Counted from the stretch's first letter, positions 29,847-39,095 are shown. The stretch: 64,000 nucleotides of DNA from Afifella pfennigii DSM 17143 (GCF_000688515.1 NZ_JHZK01000003.1:186001-250000); one strand, 5' to 3'. Notes: generated by a model from the letters alone, not told the origin. A program made the numbers and translations.

Positions 29847-31118
29847 TCAGGGCAGGCGAACGGCGATGCCGGCGCGCACGGTATCCACGGAGGGCTCGAA
29901 GGAGGTGGCGCCGGCCGGCAGCGCGTTGGCCACGTCCTGATACTCGTCGTGCAGGTATTCCAGGCGAGCGAAGATGCGATCGGTCACGGCGACGTCCACG
30001 CCGCCGCCGATGGTCCAGCCACGCGCCGGCTCGACATTGATGGCGGTGGTGCCGGCCTGGGTGAAATGCACCTGGGTGATGGCAAAGCCGCCGGCGACGA
30101 AAGGCAGAAAGTGGCCGGCGTCGTAGCCCAGACGGGCGCGCACATGCGCATCCCACATCGGCTCCTTGTCGATGATCGTGCCGGCGATGGTGACGCTCTG
30201 CTCGCCGCCGCGCAGGGAAAGGTCCATATCGATGCCGCCGACCAGTCTGCCCCATTCGGCGCTGGCGCCGAGGAACATGCCGCCGCCAAGGCTGGTGCCG
30301 TCGGCGGTGCCGGCGCCCAGGCCCGCGAGTGTGGTGTCGTCGCTGAGGAAGGCCGCCCCGGCGGAAAGTCCGCCATAGAAGCCGGACCAGCTGTTGCCCG
30401 GCGCGGTGAGGAAGGTCTGCGGATACTCCTCAAAACCGTCGCCGAGGGCGAAGACGATGGCGCCGCGCAACTGGTGCGTCTCAGGATCGACGCTCGTCGT
30501 GGTGCCGGCGTAGCGATAGGTCTCCTGCGAATAGTTCGTGTAAAGATACTCGGCTCGCAAGCGGAAAGGATAGAAGACGGCAACTTCCAGGCCGGCGCCG
30601 AGGGACCAGCCGTAATGGCGCACGACGTCGCCCTGGATGAGGGTCGGCGCGAGGGTGTGGGCATGGATCTCGGCCATGCGCGCGCCGGCCGTGACAAAGG
30701 GCATGAAGCGGCCCCAGACATAGCCAAGGCGTGCATAGGCGCCGGCGTCCCAGATGAAGTCGGTGCCGATATTGGCGGCGGCGTTCGTCGTCTTGGTCTC
30801 GTGAATGACGACATCGCCCTCAAGGCCCAGCATGACGTTGCCGAAGAGCCAGTTGTAGCCGCCGAGGCCGCCGCCGGCGAAGCCGCCGTCGTCGCTCATC
30901 GAGTAGGGAACGCCGCCGCTCTGGCCTTCGAGGTCGTCGGCCGACCAGCCGAAGTGCAGGCCTCTATAGAAGCCTTCCCATTCGGAGACCGGGGCGGGCG
31001 TGGTGATCGGGGCGGGAGGCTCGGCGTATTCCGGCAGGTCGGCCGCCAGGGCAGGGGCGGCGGCGATTTGGCTTGCCAGCGTCATGGTGCCCAGAGCCAC
31101 CAGACCGAAACCGCGCAT
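29847..31118 (-). CDS. Outer membrane protein with two tandem Omp25-like barrels
   Basis: A 423-residue secreted protein. The signal peptide ends ...PALA before ADLPEY. Two similar halves follow: the first begins EWEGFYRGLHFGWSA (about 48) and the second SWSGFYGGLSAGAAF (about 245). Each has alternating strands and an equivalent ARLGYVWGRFMPFVTAGARMAE / ARLGYDAGHFLPFVAGGFAITQ segment. Each half resembles one complete 8-strand OMP_b-brl/Omp25 domain, so this looks like an internal duplication. Only the second half ends with the classic terminal pattern. Function is structural or unknown. Confidence 0.8.
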   Translation of the reverse strand: MRGFGLVALGTMTLASQIAAAPALAADLPEYAEPPAPITTPAPVSEWEGFYRGLHFGWSADDLEGQSGGVPYSMSDDGGFAGGGLGGYNWLFGNVMLGLEGDVVIHETKTTNAAANIGTDFIWDAGAYARLGYVWGRFMPFVTAGARMAEIHAHTLAPTLIQGDVVRHYGWSLGAGLEVAVFYPFRLRAEYLYTNYSQETYRYAGTTTSVDPETHQLRGAIVFALGDGFEEYPQTFLTAPGNSWSGFYGGLSAGAAFLSDDTTLAGLGAGTADGTSLGGGMFLGASAEWGRLVGGIDMDLSLRGGEQSVTIAGTIIDKEPMWDAHVRARLGYDAGHFLPFVAGGFAITQVHFTQAGTTAINVEPARGWTIGGGVDVAVTDRIFARLEYLHDEYQDVANALPAGATSFEPSVDTVRAGIAVRLP

Positions 31119-31242
31119 GGATCGTCCCCACCCTTGAAGAAAGCGTTAAAGGTGCTAACGCCCGGCCCCTGGCGAGGTCAATTGCCAGGAAGGCCACCGC
31201 GCCCGTTCACAAGCTTGTGTTGCCATTGAGCCATAGGCGAAT

Positions 31243-31638
31243 TCAGCTCTCGCGCGGCCCTCCCTCGCCTCGAAGCTGCTCAAGCGTCTGCGACGCGACC
31301 TTGAAGGCGTGATTGGCCGCCGGGACGCCGCAATAGATCGCCGCCTGCAGAATCACTTCCTTGATCTCGTCCTCGCTGAGGCCGTTGGTGCGCGCGGCTC
31401 GCACATGCAAGGCGAACTCGTTCCAGTGCCCGAGGGCGATGAGGGCCGTCAGCACCATGGCCGAGCGCATGCGACGGTTCAGGCCCGGACGCGTCCAGAT
31501 CTCGCCCCAGGCATAGCGGGTGATGAGATCCTGGAAATCGGCCGTGAAGGCGGTCTTCGTCGCCTCGGCCCTGTCGACATGCGCCTCGCCGAGGACGGCG
31601 CGGCGCGTTTGCATGCCTTTGCGGTGCGAATCGCTCAT
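31243..31638 (-). CDS. pcaC: 4-carboxymuconolactone decarboxylase
   Basis: A 131-residue AhpD-like enzyme turning 4-carboxymuconolactone into 3-oxoadipate enol-lactone. The N-terminal RKGMQTRRAVLGEAHVDRA, the ITRYAWGEIWTRPGLNRRMRS segment and LGHWNEFALHVRAA are characteristic. It is the third gene of pcaB-pcaD-pcaC on the minus strand, with an 8-bp gap. Confidence 0.95.
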   Translation of the reverse strand: MSDSHRKGMQTRRAVLGEAHVDRAEATKTAFTADFQDLITRYAWGEIWTRPGLNRRMRSAMVLTALIALGHWNEFALHVRAARTNGLSEDEIKEVILQAAIYCGVPAANHAFKVASQTLEQLRGEGGPRES

Positions 31639-31646
31639 GGCGCCAC

Positions 31647-32426
31647 CTAGCGCAGGAAGGCGAGCACGGCGGCGTTGAAGCGCTGCGGCTGCTCCACATT
31701 GGAAAGATGCGCCGCGTGCAGCACCGCCTTCTTGGCGCCGGCGATGTTGTCGAGAAGCAATTCGCCCTGCTCGGGCGTCGTTGCCGGATCGCAATCGCCG
31801 ATGAGGACGAGCGAGGGCTTGGAAATCCGGGAGAGGGCGGCGCGCTGATCCATATCGCGGATGGCGGCGCAGCAGCCGGCATAGCCGGCGGGCTCGGTGG
31901 CGCGGATCTGCGCGGCGATGCGCTCCACCTCCTGCGGGTTCTCCTTGCGGAAGGCGGGCGTGAACCAGCGCTCCGTGACGCCGGCGACGAGCGCCCCCAT
32001 GCCCTTCTCGGTCACGGCTCGGATGCGCTCGTTCCACATCTCCGGCGGCGGCATATGGGCGGCGGTGTTGCACAGCGCCGCCCGCTCGAAGCGCTCCGGA
32101 TGGTGGATGAGGAGCCAGATTCCGGTCATGCCGCCCATGGAGAGACCGCAGAAGCGGGTGGTGACGATGCCGAGCGCGTCGAGGAGCTCGATGACGTCGC
32201 GGCCTAGCCGCTCCAGCGTATACTCGCCCGCAGGCGCGGCGGAGCGCCCATGGCCGCGCTGGTCGTAGCGGATCACACGGTAGCTCTCGGCCGCCTCGTC
32301 GACCTGGCCGTCCCACATGGCGAGATTGGTGCCGAGCGAGTTGGAGAAAAGCAGGGGCGGGGCGTCCGGCGGGCCCTCGCTCTCCCACCAGATTCTTTCA
32401 CCGTCGCTGGTCTCACAATAGGGCAT
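31647..32426 (-). CDS. pcaD: 3-oxoadipate enol-lactonase
   Basis: A 259-residue alpha/beta hydrolase. The ATG at 32426 has GGGAGGAAA upstream and overlaps the pcaB end by 14 bp. Catalytic residues: Ser in FCGLSMGGM (about 96), Asp in LIGDCDPAT, His in AAHLSNVEQP. It hydrolyses the enol-lactone to 3-oxoadipate in the cytoplasm. Substrate assignment comes from the operon. Confidence 0.93.
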   Translation of the reverse strand: MPYCETSDGERIWWESEGPPDAPPLLFSNSLGTNLAMWDGQVDEAAESYRVIRYDQRGHGRSAAPAGEYTLERLGRDVIELLDALGIVTTRFCGLSMGGMTGIWLLIHHPERFERAALCNTAAHMPPPEMWNERIRAVTEKGMGALVAGVTERWFTPAFRKENPQEVERIAAQIRATEPAGYAGCCAAIRDMDQRAALSRISKPSLVLIGDCDPATTPEQGELLLDNIAGAKKAVLHAAHLSNVEQPQRFNAAVLAFLR

Positions 32427-33789
32427 CCGTTTCCTCCCGCGCCTGGCGCGCATCCTCAATGGCCCGATCGATCATGGCATCGGCCGAGCCGAGATAGGTT
32501 TCGGGTGTCAGAGCGGCCTTGATGTCGCTTATGGAAAGCGTCGTGGCCAGCTCGGCGTCGTTGGTCGCGGTCTCCAACAAGCTGCGGCCCTCAGCGCGCG
32601 CTCTTTGCGCCAGCGCGGCGACACGACGATGCGCTTCCTGCCGCCCGATCGTCTCCGCCAGGCGAAAGGCAAGGCTCTCGGCCATCGCCAGGCCGCCCTC
32701 CGCCTGAAGGTTGCGGCGCATGGCGTCCTCGTCCAACTCAAGGCCGGAGAGAAGGTCGGCCGCGTTCCGCAGGCTGCCGCCGGCGAGGATAAAGAGGTCG
32801 CGGAGGCTCTCCCATTCCGCCGGCCAGGCGGAGGGGCTGCGCTCGTGCTCGCCCTCCATGGCGATGGTCAGCGTCGCCATGAGCCCGGCGATGCGGCGGT
32901 GATTGGCGCGGATCGCAGCGGAGGCGACCGGGTTGCGCTTCTGTGGCATGGTGGAGGAGCCGCCCTTGTCGGGCGCTGCCGGCTCGAAGGCCTCGCCCAC
33001 CTCGTCCTGCATCATCAGCTGTATGTCGGTGGCGATCTTGGCGAGAGTGCCGGAGAGTGCGGCGAGAGCCGCGGCGACGGCGACAACGCGGCTGCGTTCG
33101 GCGTGCCAGGCAAGGCCAGGATCGGCAAGGCCGAGGCAGGCGGCGAGCTCGGCGCGCACCGTCGGCCCCTTGTCCTGCAGGAAGGCGAGGGTGCCCGCCG
33201 CGCCGCCGAGCTGGACGGCGAGGCCGCCGGCAAGGAGCCGGTCGATGTCGTGCAGCGCGGCGGTGAGGCCGGAAAGCCAGAGCGCGGCCTTGAGGCCGAA
33301 GGGGACGGGCAGGGCGGGCTGGAGCCAGGTGCGGCCGGCCATGAGCGTGGCGCGGTGTTTCTCGGCGAGCGCGGCGGCAGCGCTCATGGCGTTGGCAAGT
33401 TCCTTGGCAAGGATGCGCAAGGCACGTTGCATGAGGACCATCAAGGCCGTGTCGATGACATCCTGGCTGGTCGCGCCCCAATGCACGTAACCGCGGGCGG
33501 GCGCTTCCACCCTTCGCGTCAGCGCCGTGACGAGCGGGATCGCCGGATTGCCGGCGGGGCCGGCGGCGCGGCCGATTTTCTCCATATCGTAGAGGCTTGC
33601 GTCGCAGGCTTCAGAAATCGATTCCGCCGCATCTGTGGGAATGACGCCGGCTTTGGCTTCGGCGCGGGCAAGCCCCGCCTCGAAATCCAGCATCGCCTGC
33701 ACAAAGGAGCGGTCGGAAAAGAGGCGCCGCATTTCATCGGAGCCGAAGAGCGGGCCAAGGAGGAGGGAGCCGGCAAGGTCGTCAGCCAT
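32413..33789 (-). CDS. pcaB: 3-carboxy-cis,cis-muconate cycloisomerase
   Basis: A 458-residue fumarase/aspartase-superfamily enzyme converting 3-carboxymuconate to 4-carboxymuconolactone. Seen are GSDEMRRLFSDRSFVQAMLDFE at the start, WGATSQDVIDTA, and the signature GSSTMPQKRNPV. Its place ahead of pcaD and pcaC separates it from adenylosuccinate lyase, which has its own gene (20589-21896). No pcaGH dioxygenase or pca regulator is next to it. Confidence 0.95.
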   Translation of the reverse strand: MADDLAGSLLLGPLFGSDEMRRLFSDRSFVQAMLDFEAGLARAEAKAGVIPTDAAESISEACDASLYDMEKIGRAAGPAGNPAIPLVTALTRRVEAPARGYVHWGATSQDVIDTALMVLMQRALRILAKELANAMSAAAALAEKHRATLMAGRTWLQPALPVPFGLKAALWLSGLTAALHDIDRLLAGGLAVQLGGAAGTLAFLQDKGPTVRAELAACLGLADPGLAWHAERSRVVAVAAALAALSGTLAKIATDIQLMMQDEVGEAFEPAAPDKGGSSTMPQKRNPVASAAIRANHRRIAGLMATLTIAMEGEHERSPSAWPAEWESLRDLFILAGGSLRNAADLLSGLELDEDAMRRNLQAEGGLAMAESLAFRLAETIGRQEAHRRVAALAQRARAEGRSLLETATNDAELATTLSISDIKAALTPETYLGSADAMIDRAIEDARQAREETDALL

Positions 33790-33944
33790 GGCTCCGGTTT
33801 AGCTTTCCCGATGGACGTTGGAAAGGCGGCGCCGGCGGGCGGGGGGCAGCGGTTCTTTTTCGCCGGGCGGATGCGGGCGGGCGCGGCTTGTCCTATATTG
33901 GAGCGCACTGAACAAGCCGCACGCTTTGAGACGACGGGAGCATC

Positions 33945-34865
33945 ATGGCCGCACGAGCCTTGCCGCAATCGATTGAGGAGACGCTGGAGCTGTTGTCGGG
34001 GGGCGGCTATGTCGCCGACCGCTCGCTGGCGACGGTCCTCTTCCTCTCCCTGAAGATGGGCCGGCCCTTGTTCCTGGAAGGCGAGGCGGGCGTCGGCAAG
34101 ACGGAGATCGCCAAGGTTCTGGCGCATACGCTCGGGCGCAAGCTCATCCGCCTGCAATGCTACGAGGGCCTCGACGTGGCGAGCGCCGTCTACGAATGGA
34201 ACTATACGGCGCAGATGGTGGAGATCCGCCTCGCCGAAGCGACGGGCGACACGGAGCGGCACTCCTTGACGGAGGACGTCTTCTCCGAGCGTTTCCTCAT
34301 CAAGCGGCCGATCCTGCAGGCCTTGGAGCCGGATCTCGCCGGCGCGCCGATCTTCCTCATCGACGAGCTCGACCGGGCGGACGAGGCCTTCGAGGCGTTC
34401 CTTCTGGAGGTTTTGGCCGACAACCAGGTGACGATCCCGGAGATCGGCACCATCCGCGCGCCGGAGCCGCCGATCGTCGTCGTCACCACCAACCGAACGC
34501 GGGAGATCCATGATGCGCTGAAGCGGCGCTGTCTTTATCATTGGGTCGATTATCCGGATGCAGAGCGCGAGCTGACGATCGTCGGCGAGCGCGTGCCCGG
34601 CGTGCGCGAGCGCCTGGCGCGCGACGTGGTCGGCTTCGTGCAGCGGCTGCGCCAGGAGGACCTCTTCAAGAAGCCCGGCGTGGCGGAGACGCTCGACTGG
34701 GCGAGCGCCTTGACGGAGCTCGACATGGTGGCGCTCGACCCGGAGACGATTTCCGACACGCTCGGGGTGCTGTTGAAATACCAGGACGACATCGCCCGCA
34801 TCCAGGGCAGCGCCTCCAAGCAGCTCCTGGAGGAGGCGCGCCGCGAACTGGCGGCGGCGGAGTAG
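33945..34865 (+). CDS. coxD: MoxR/CoxD-type AAA+ ATPase
   Basis: A 306-residue AAA+ ATPase with Walker A GEAGVGKTE (about 49), Walker B IFLIDELDRAD and sensor TTNRTREIHDALKRR. This group, with the VWA protein encoded next, is needed to mature the molybdenum-copper site of CO dehydrogenase or related hydroxylases. A five-gene plus-strand operon starts here. Which hydroxylase it serves is not visible in the window. Confidence 0.88.
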   Translation: MAARALPQSIEETLELLSGGGYVADRSLATVLFLSLKMGRPLFLEGEAGVGKTEIAKVLAHTLGRKLIRLQCYEGLDVASAVYEWNYTAQMVEIRLAEATGDTERHSLTEDVFSERFLIKRPILQALEPDLAGAPIFLIDELDRADEAFEAFLLEVLADNQVTIPEIGTIRAPEPPIVVVTTNRTREIHDALKRRCLYHWVDYPDAERELTIVGERVPGVRERLARDVVGFVQRLRQEDLFKKPGVAETLDWASALTELDMVALDPETISDTLGVLLKYQDDIARIQGSASKQLLEEARRELAAAE

Positions 34866-34869
34866 CGGC

Positions 34870-36123
34870 TTGTCGAACAAGAGCGCGACCATGCCGGTTC
34901 CTGGGTCTGGCGATGCGCCGGCAGGCAGGACGGGCGGTGGACCGGGGGGCGGCAAGGTCGCCGACAACATCGTCTTTTTCGCCCGCGCTCTGCGCCGCGC
35001 CGGCCTGCCGGTCGGCCCGGCGGCGGTGGTCGATGCCATCCGCGCGGTGGAAGTCGCCGGTATCGGCTCGCGCGAGGATTTCTACTGGACGCTGCACGCC
35101 GTCTTCGTGAAGAAGCGCGCCGACCGGCCGGTCTTCCACGAAGCCTTCGAGCTCTTCTGGCGCGAGCGCGGCCTCATCGACAAAATGCTGGAGATGCTGT
35201 CGCCGATGGCGCCGCCGCGGCCTTCCGAGCCGGAAAGGCCGAAGGCGGGCGCGGCGCGCGTGGAAGAGGCGATGTCGGGCCTCAAAGAGCGGCGCGAGGA
35301 GGAGATCGTCCCTGAGATCGAGATCGACGCACGCATGACGGTGACGCAGAAAGAAATCCTGCGGCGCAAGGACTTCGCCCAGATGACAGCCGAGGAAATC
35401 GCCGAGGCGATGCGTGCCCTCGCCGAACTGACGCTTACCGCCGACAGGCTGAAAACGCGCCGCCTTGTCGCCGCCAGCCGGGGCGCGGTGGATCCGCGGC
35501 GCACGGTGCGTGCCTCCATGCGCTCGGGCGGCCAACTCATCCTGCCGCAGCTGCGCGCGCGACGGGTGGTGGAGCCGCCGATCGTGGCGCTCGCCGACAT
35601 TTCCGGCTCCATGAGCGAGTATTCGCGCGTCATGCTGCATTTCCTGCATGCGCTCTCGGCGCGGCGGAAGGTGTTCAGCTTCCTCTTCGGCACGCGGCTG
35701 ACCAACGTCACGCGCCAGCTGCGCTACAAGGATCCCGACGAGGCGCTGGCAGGCTGCTCTGAGGCGGTGCTCGACTGGTCGGGCGGCACGCGCATTGCCG
35801 ATGCGATGCACGCCTTCAACCGCGACTGGTCGCGGCGCGTGCTCGGCCAGGGAGCGACGGTGCTCTTGATCACCGACGGGCTGGAATGCGACGAGGAAGG
35901 CGATCTTGGCGCCGAAGCGGCGCGGCTCGGCCGCTCCTGCCGGCGGCTCATTTGGCTGAACCCGCTTCTGCGCTTTGACGCCTTCGCGCCGCGGGCACGC
36001 GGGATCAAGGCGATCCTGCCGCATGTCGATGAGTTCCGGCCGGTGCATTCGCTGGAGGCGATCGAGAATTTGGTGAAGGCGCTGTCGGAGCCGGCCCGCC
36101 CGGCGCTGAAGGTGGCGGCCTGA
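34870..36123 (+). CDS. coxE: CoxE-type VWA domain protein
   Basis: A 417-residue protein starting at a TTG (34870) with GGAG upstream, four bases after coxD; an ATG at 34891 is an alternative. The MIDAS motif of the von Willebrand A domain is DISGSMSEYSR at about 239, with the T and D parts in WSGGTRIADAM and LITDGLECDEEG. CoxE works with CoxD in cofactor maturation of molybdenum hydroxylases. The N-terminal half includes a Pro/Gly-rich start. Confidence 0.9.
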   Translation: MSNKSATMPVPGSGDAPAGRTGGGPGGGKVADNIVFFARALRRAGLPVGPAAVVDAIRAVEVAGIGSREDFYWTLHAVFVKKRADRPVFHEAFELFWRERGLIDKMLEMLSPMAPPRPSEPERPKAGAARVEEAMSGLKERREEEIVPEIEIDARMTVTQKEILRRKDFAQMTAEEIAEAMRALAELTLTADRLKTRRLVAASRGAVDPRRTVRASMRSGGQLILPQLRARRVVEPPIVALADISGSMSEYSRVMLHFLHALSARRKVFSFLFGTRLTNVTRQLRYKDPDEALAGCSEAVLDWSGGTRIADAMHAFNRDWSRRVLGQGATVLLITDGLECDEEGDLGAEAARLGRSCRRLIWLNPLLRFDAFAPRARGIKAILPHVDEFRPVHSLEAIENLVKALSEPARPALKVAA

Positions 36124-36133
36124 GGGAGGCAAG

Positions 36134-36460
36134 ATGCAAACGCTCATGCAAACGGACACGCTCGTCACCGCCGAGGCCTGGCGCAAGGAAGGGCGGAAGG
36201 TCGCGCTCGCCACCGTGGTGGAGACCTGGGGGTCGGCGCCGCGGCCGGTCGGCAGCCATCTCGTCATCGACGAGGCGGGCAATTTCGAGGGCTCCGTCTC
36301 CGGCGGCTGCGTGGAGGGTGCGGTCGTCGGCGAGGCGCTGGAGGTGATCGGGGCGGGGGAGCCGCGCATGCTGGAGTTCGGCGTTGCCGACGAGACGGCC
36401 TGGCGGGTGGGGCTTTCCTGCGGGGGCAAGATCAAGGTCTTCGTGGAGCCCGTATCGTAA
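36134..36460 (+). CDS. XdhC/CoxI family protein, N-terminal domain only
   Basis: A 108-residue protein with TVVETWGSAPRPVGSHLVI, SVSGGCVEGAVVGEAL and GLSCGGKIKVFVEP. This is the first half of XdhC/CoxI proteins, which handle molybdenum cofactor for xanthine dehydrogenase-like enzymes. The Rossmann half is encoded by the next gene; its ATG overlaps this stop (TAATG). Separate small and large XdhC-type genes are usual in cox-like clusters, so this is not a broken gene. Confidence 0.88.
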   Translation: MQTLMQTDTLVTAEAWRKEGRKVALATVVETWGSAPRPVGSHLVIDEAGNFEGSVSGGCVEGAVVGEALEVIGAGEPRMLEFGVADETAWRVGLSCGGKIKVFVEPVS

Positions 36461-37155
36461 TGAGGGGCGAACTTCTTGAGGCCCTCAATGAAGAACGCGC
36501 GGCACGGCGCGCCGCCATCCTCGTCACCGACACGCTGAGCGGTGAGGCACGGCTGGTGAAGAAGTCGGATGCGGCGGGCGATCCTCTCGCCGAGGAGCTT
36601 TCAAGGCGCTTGCGCTCCGGCCGTTCCGGTATGTTGGAGGACGGGCGCACCTTCCTCACCGTTTCCGTGCCGCCGGCGCGGCTGGTGATGATAGGCGCGG
36701 TGCATATCAGCCAGGCGCTGGCGCCGATGGCGCGCCTTGCCGGCTTGGACACGACCATTATCGATCCGCGCACGGCCTTTGCAACCGAGGAACGCTTCCC
36801 GGAGGCGGAGCTGATCGCCGAATGGCCGCAAGAGGTGCTGAAGGCGCGCCCGCTCGATGCCTATACGGCGCTCGCCGCGCTCACCCACGACCCGAAGATC
36901 GACGATTACCCGCTGCAGGCCGCGCTTGCAGCAGGCTGCTTCTATATTGGCGCGCTCGGCAGCCGCAAGACGCATGGAAAGAGGGTGGAGCGGCTGACGG
37001 AGGCAGGTATTGCGGCGGGCGAGCTTGAGCGCATCCACGCGCCGATCGGGCTGGATATCGGCGCCGCTTCGCCGGCCGAAATCGCCGTTGCGGTGCTGGC
37101 GGAGTTGATTGCGGCGCTGCGCCAGGCGCCGGCGGCGGCGAGCGAGACGGCTTGA
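36460..37155 (+). CDS. XdhC family protein, Rossmann domain
   Basis: A 231-residue protein with the XdhC nucleotide-binding fold: LVMIGAVHISQALAPMARLAG, the acidic strand-end DTTIIDPRTAF, then LTHDPKIDDYPLQ and YIGALGSRKTH, and the closing GLDIGAASPAEIAVAVLAEL. It probably delivers or sulfurates molybdenum cofactor. It has overlapping junctions with both neighbours. Confidence 0.88.
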   Translation: MRGELLEALNEERAARRAAILVTDTLSGEARLVKKSDAAGDPLAEELSRRLRSGRSGMLEDGRTFLTVSVPPARLVMIGAVHISQALAPMARLAGLDTTIIDPRTAFATEERFPEAELIAEWPQEVLKARPLDAYTALAALTHDPKIDDYPLQAALAAGCFYIGALGSRKTHGKRVERLTEAGIAAGELERIHAPIGLDIGAASPAEIAVAVLAELIAALRQAPAAASETA

Positions 37156-38762
37156 AGTTCGGTGCAACACCCATCGCCGAAGCCGAGCGAGCCATCCTCG
37201 CCCATTCGGTGAAGACGGCAGAGGCCACCTTCAAGAAGGGACGGCGGCTTTCCTGCGATGATCTGGCAGTGCTCCGAAAAGCCGGCATTGGCGAGGTGGT
37301 GACGGCACGCCTGGAGGAAGGCGACGTGCACGAGGACGAGGCGGCCGAGCGGGTGGCGCGCGCCATCGCCGGGGCGGGCGTGAGCGTGGAGGCGCCGTTC
37401 ACCGGCCGCTCCAACCTTCATGCCGAAAAGGCGGGGCTGCTGCTCTTGCGCCCGAACCTCATCGACCGGCTGAACCGCATCGATGCCGGTCTGACCGTGG
37501 CGACGCTGCCGCCTCATGCCTCGGCGGAGGCGGGAAGGATGCTGGCGACGGTGAAGGTTATCCCCTTCGCCCTGCCGGAAGATGTGGTGGCGAAGGCGGA
37601 AAGCCTTGCGGGTGAAGCCGGGGCGGCGCTGACGCTGGCGCCCTACCGGCCGCTCAAAGTAGCGCTGGTGGCAACCGAGCTTGCCAGCCTGAAGCCGAAA
37701 GTGCTCGACAAGACGAAGGCGATCCTGGAGCAGCGGCTGGAAAAAGCCGGCGCGAGCCTTACCAGCGAGCGGCGAGTGCCGCATGCGACGGGCCCGCTCG
37801 CCGAGGCGCTGGCGGAGGCCGGCCGCGAGGCCGATCTCGTCATCGCCTTCGGCGCTTCCGCCATAACCGATGCGGCCGACGTCATCCCGGCGGCGATTGA
37901 GGCGGCGGGAGGCGCCGTCATCCATCTCGGCATGCCGGTCGATCCCGGCAATCTCCTCCTCGTGGGCCATATCGGCGAGCGGCCGGTGATCGGCGCGCCG
38001 GGCTGCGCGCGCAGCCCCAAGGAGAATGGATTCGACTGGGTTTTGAATCGTTTCCTCGCCGGCCTTGAAGTGAGGTCGGAGGACATCACGGGCATGGGGG
38101 TCGGCGGGCTGTTGATGGAAATCGTCTCGCGGCCGCAGCCGCGCCAGCCGGAGGCGGGCAAGGGAAAGGTGACCGCGATCGTGCTTGCCGCCGGCCGCTC
38201 GCGGCGCATGGGCGGACCGAACAAGCTTCTCGCCCGCTTCGACGGCGTGCCGCTGGTGCGGCGCACCGTCGATGCGGTGCAGGCCGCCGGAACCTCCGAG
38301 ACCATCGTCGTCACCGGCCATATGCGCGAGGAGATCGAGGCGGCGCTTGCCGGCGCCTGCGTCAGCTTCGTGCACAATCGCGATTATGCGGGCGGACTTG
38401 CAGGCTCGCTGAAGGCGGGGCTGAGGGCGCTGCCGGAAGAGACGGCGGGGGCGCTCATCGTGCTTGCCGACATGCCCGGGCTGACGCCGGAGGCGCTCGA
38501 CGCCATGATCGAAGCCTTCGCGCCGGAAGAGGGTAGGGGGATCGTGCTCGCCACGGCCTCGGGCAAGCGCGGCAACCCGGTGCTTTGGGCGCGGCGCTAC
38601 TTCCCCGAACTGATGCAGGTCAGCGGCGATGCCGGCGGGCGCCACCTCATCGGCGAGCATGCCGAAGACGTGAGCGAGGTGGAGATCGGCGAGGCGGCGC
38701 GGCTCGACGTCGACACGCCCGAGGCGCTGGCGGCGGCCGGCGGTAAGGTGGACAGGGGTTGA
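37152..38762 (+). CDS. Fused molybdopterin-binding / MocA-type nucleotidyltransferase
   Basis: A 536-residue two-domain protein starting at a TTG that overlaps the previous stop (TTGA). Residues about 1-335 form a MoCF/MoeA-like molybdopterin-binding region (GDVHEDEAAERVARAIAG, IAFGASAITDAADVIPAAIEAAGG). About 340-530 is a MobA/MocA-type transferase (VLAAGRSRRMGGPNKLLARFDG, VLADMPGLTPE, SGKRGNPVLW) that would attach CMP to the cofactor. Such fusions occur in rhizobial cox/xdh clusters and suit the cytosine-dinucleotide form used by CO dehydrogenase-type enzymes. Confidence 0.88.
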   Translation: MKFGATPIAEAERAILAHSVKTAEATFKKGRRLSCDDLAVLRKAGIGEVVTARLEEGDVHEDEAAERVARAIAGAGVSVEAPFTGRSNLHAEKAGLLLLRPNLIDRLNRIDAGLTVATLPPHASAEAGRMLATVKVIPFALPEDVVAKAESLAGEAGAALTLAPYRPLKVALVATELASLKPKVLDKTKAILEQRLEKAGASLTSERRVPHATGPLAEALAEAGREADLVIAFGASAITDAADVIPAAIEAAGGAVIHLGMPVDPGNLLLVGHIGERPVIGAPGCARSPKENGFDWVLNRFLAGLEVRSEDITGMGVGGLLMEIVSRPQPRQPEAGKGKVTAIVLAAGRSRRMGGPNKLLARFDGVPLVRRTVDAVQAAGTSETIVVTGHMREEIEAALAGACVSFVHNRDYAGGLAGSLKAGLRALPEETAGALIVLADMPGLTPEALDAMIEAFAPEEGRGIVLATASGKRGNPVLWARRYFPELMQVSGDAGGRHLIGEHAEDVSEVEIGEAARLDVDTPEALAAAGGKVDRG

Positions 38763-38774
38763 GCTCGGGCGGGC

Positions 38775-39095
38775 TCAGGCGAGGTGGATCGGCGTTTCGA
38801 TGCCCAGCGCCGCTTCGACCGCGCTTATCTGCGCCAGAAGGTCGATCGGGGTTTCGCAAAGGTTCTGCAGGGCACGGTCTTCCAAGACGGTCTTAGCGCC
38901 ATCGGTTTCGACCGCGGCAGTGGCGGCGATCACCCGGTCGCGCTCTTCCAGCAGCGCGTCGATCTGCCGGCGGAAGAGAGCAAGCATGGCCGTGAGCCAG
39001 CCATTGAGCTCTGGCGAGGGCTCCTTCTGCGCGATGGCGAAACGCGCCAAGAGCTCGCTCACCGTCCTTGCCGGATAGAAAGTCTCGTCGGTCAC
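38775..39095 (-). CDS. Hypothetical helical protein
   Basis: A 106-residue frame opening at a GTG (39095), though the frame continues further upstream. It has a helical, balanced composition (SELLARFAIAQKEPSPELNG, then FRRQIDALLEERDRVIAATAA). That is more protein-like than the overlapping plus-strand frame, which is Arg-rich in the usual shadow manner. No family recognised. It is convergent with the mocA-type gene, 12 bp away. No clear ribosome site. Confidence 0.45.
   Translation of the reverse strand: MTDETFYPARTVSELLARFAIAQKEPSPELNGWLTAMLALFRRQIDALLEERDRVIAATAAVETDGAKTVLEDRALQNLCETPIDLLAQISAVEAALGIETPIHLA

Noticed and set aside
36134-37155. A single xdhC gene broken into two ORFs
   Set aside because: The two parts are separate complete domains with a TAATG overlap, which is usual in cox-type clusters. 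No shared frame is missing.
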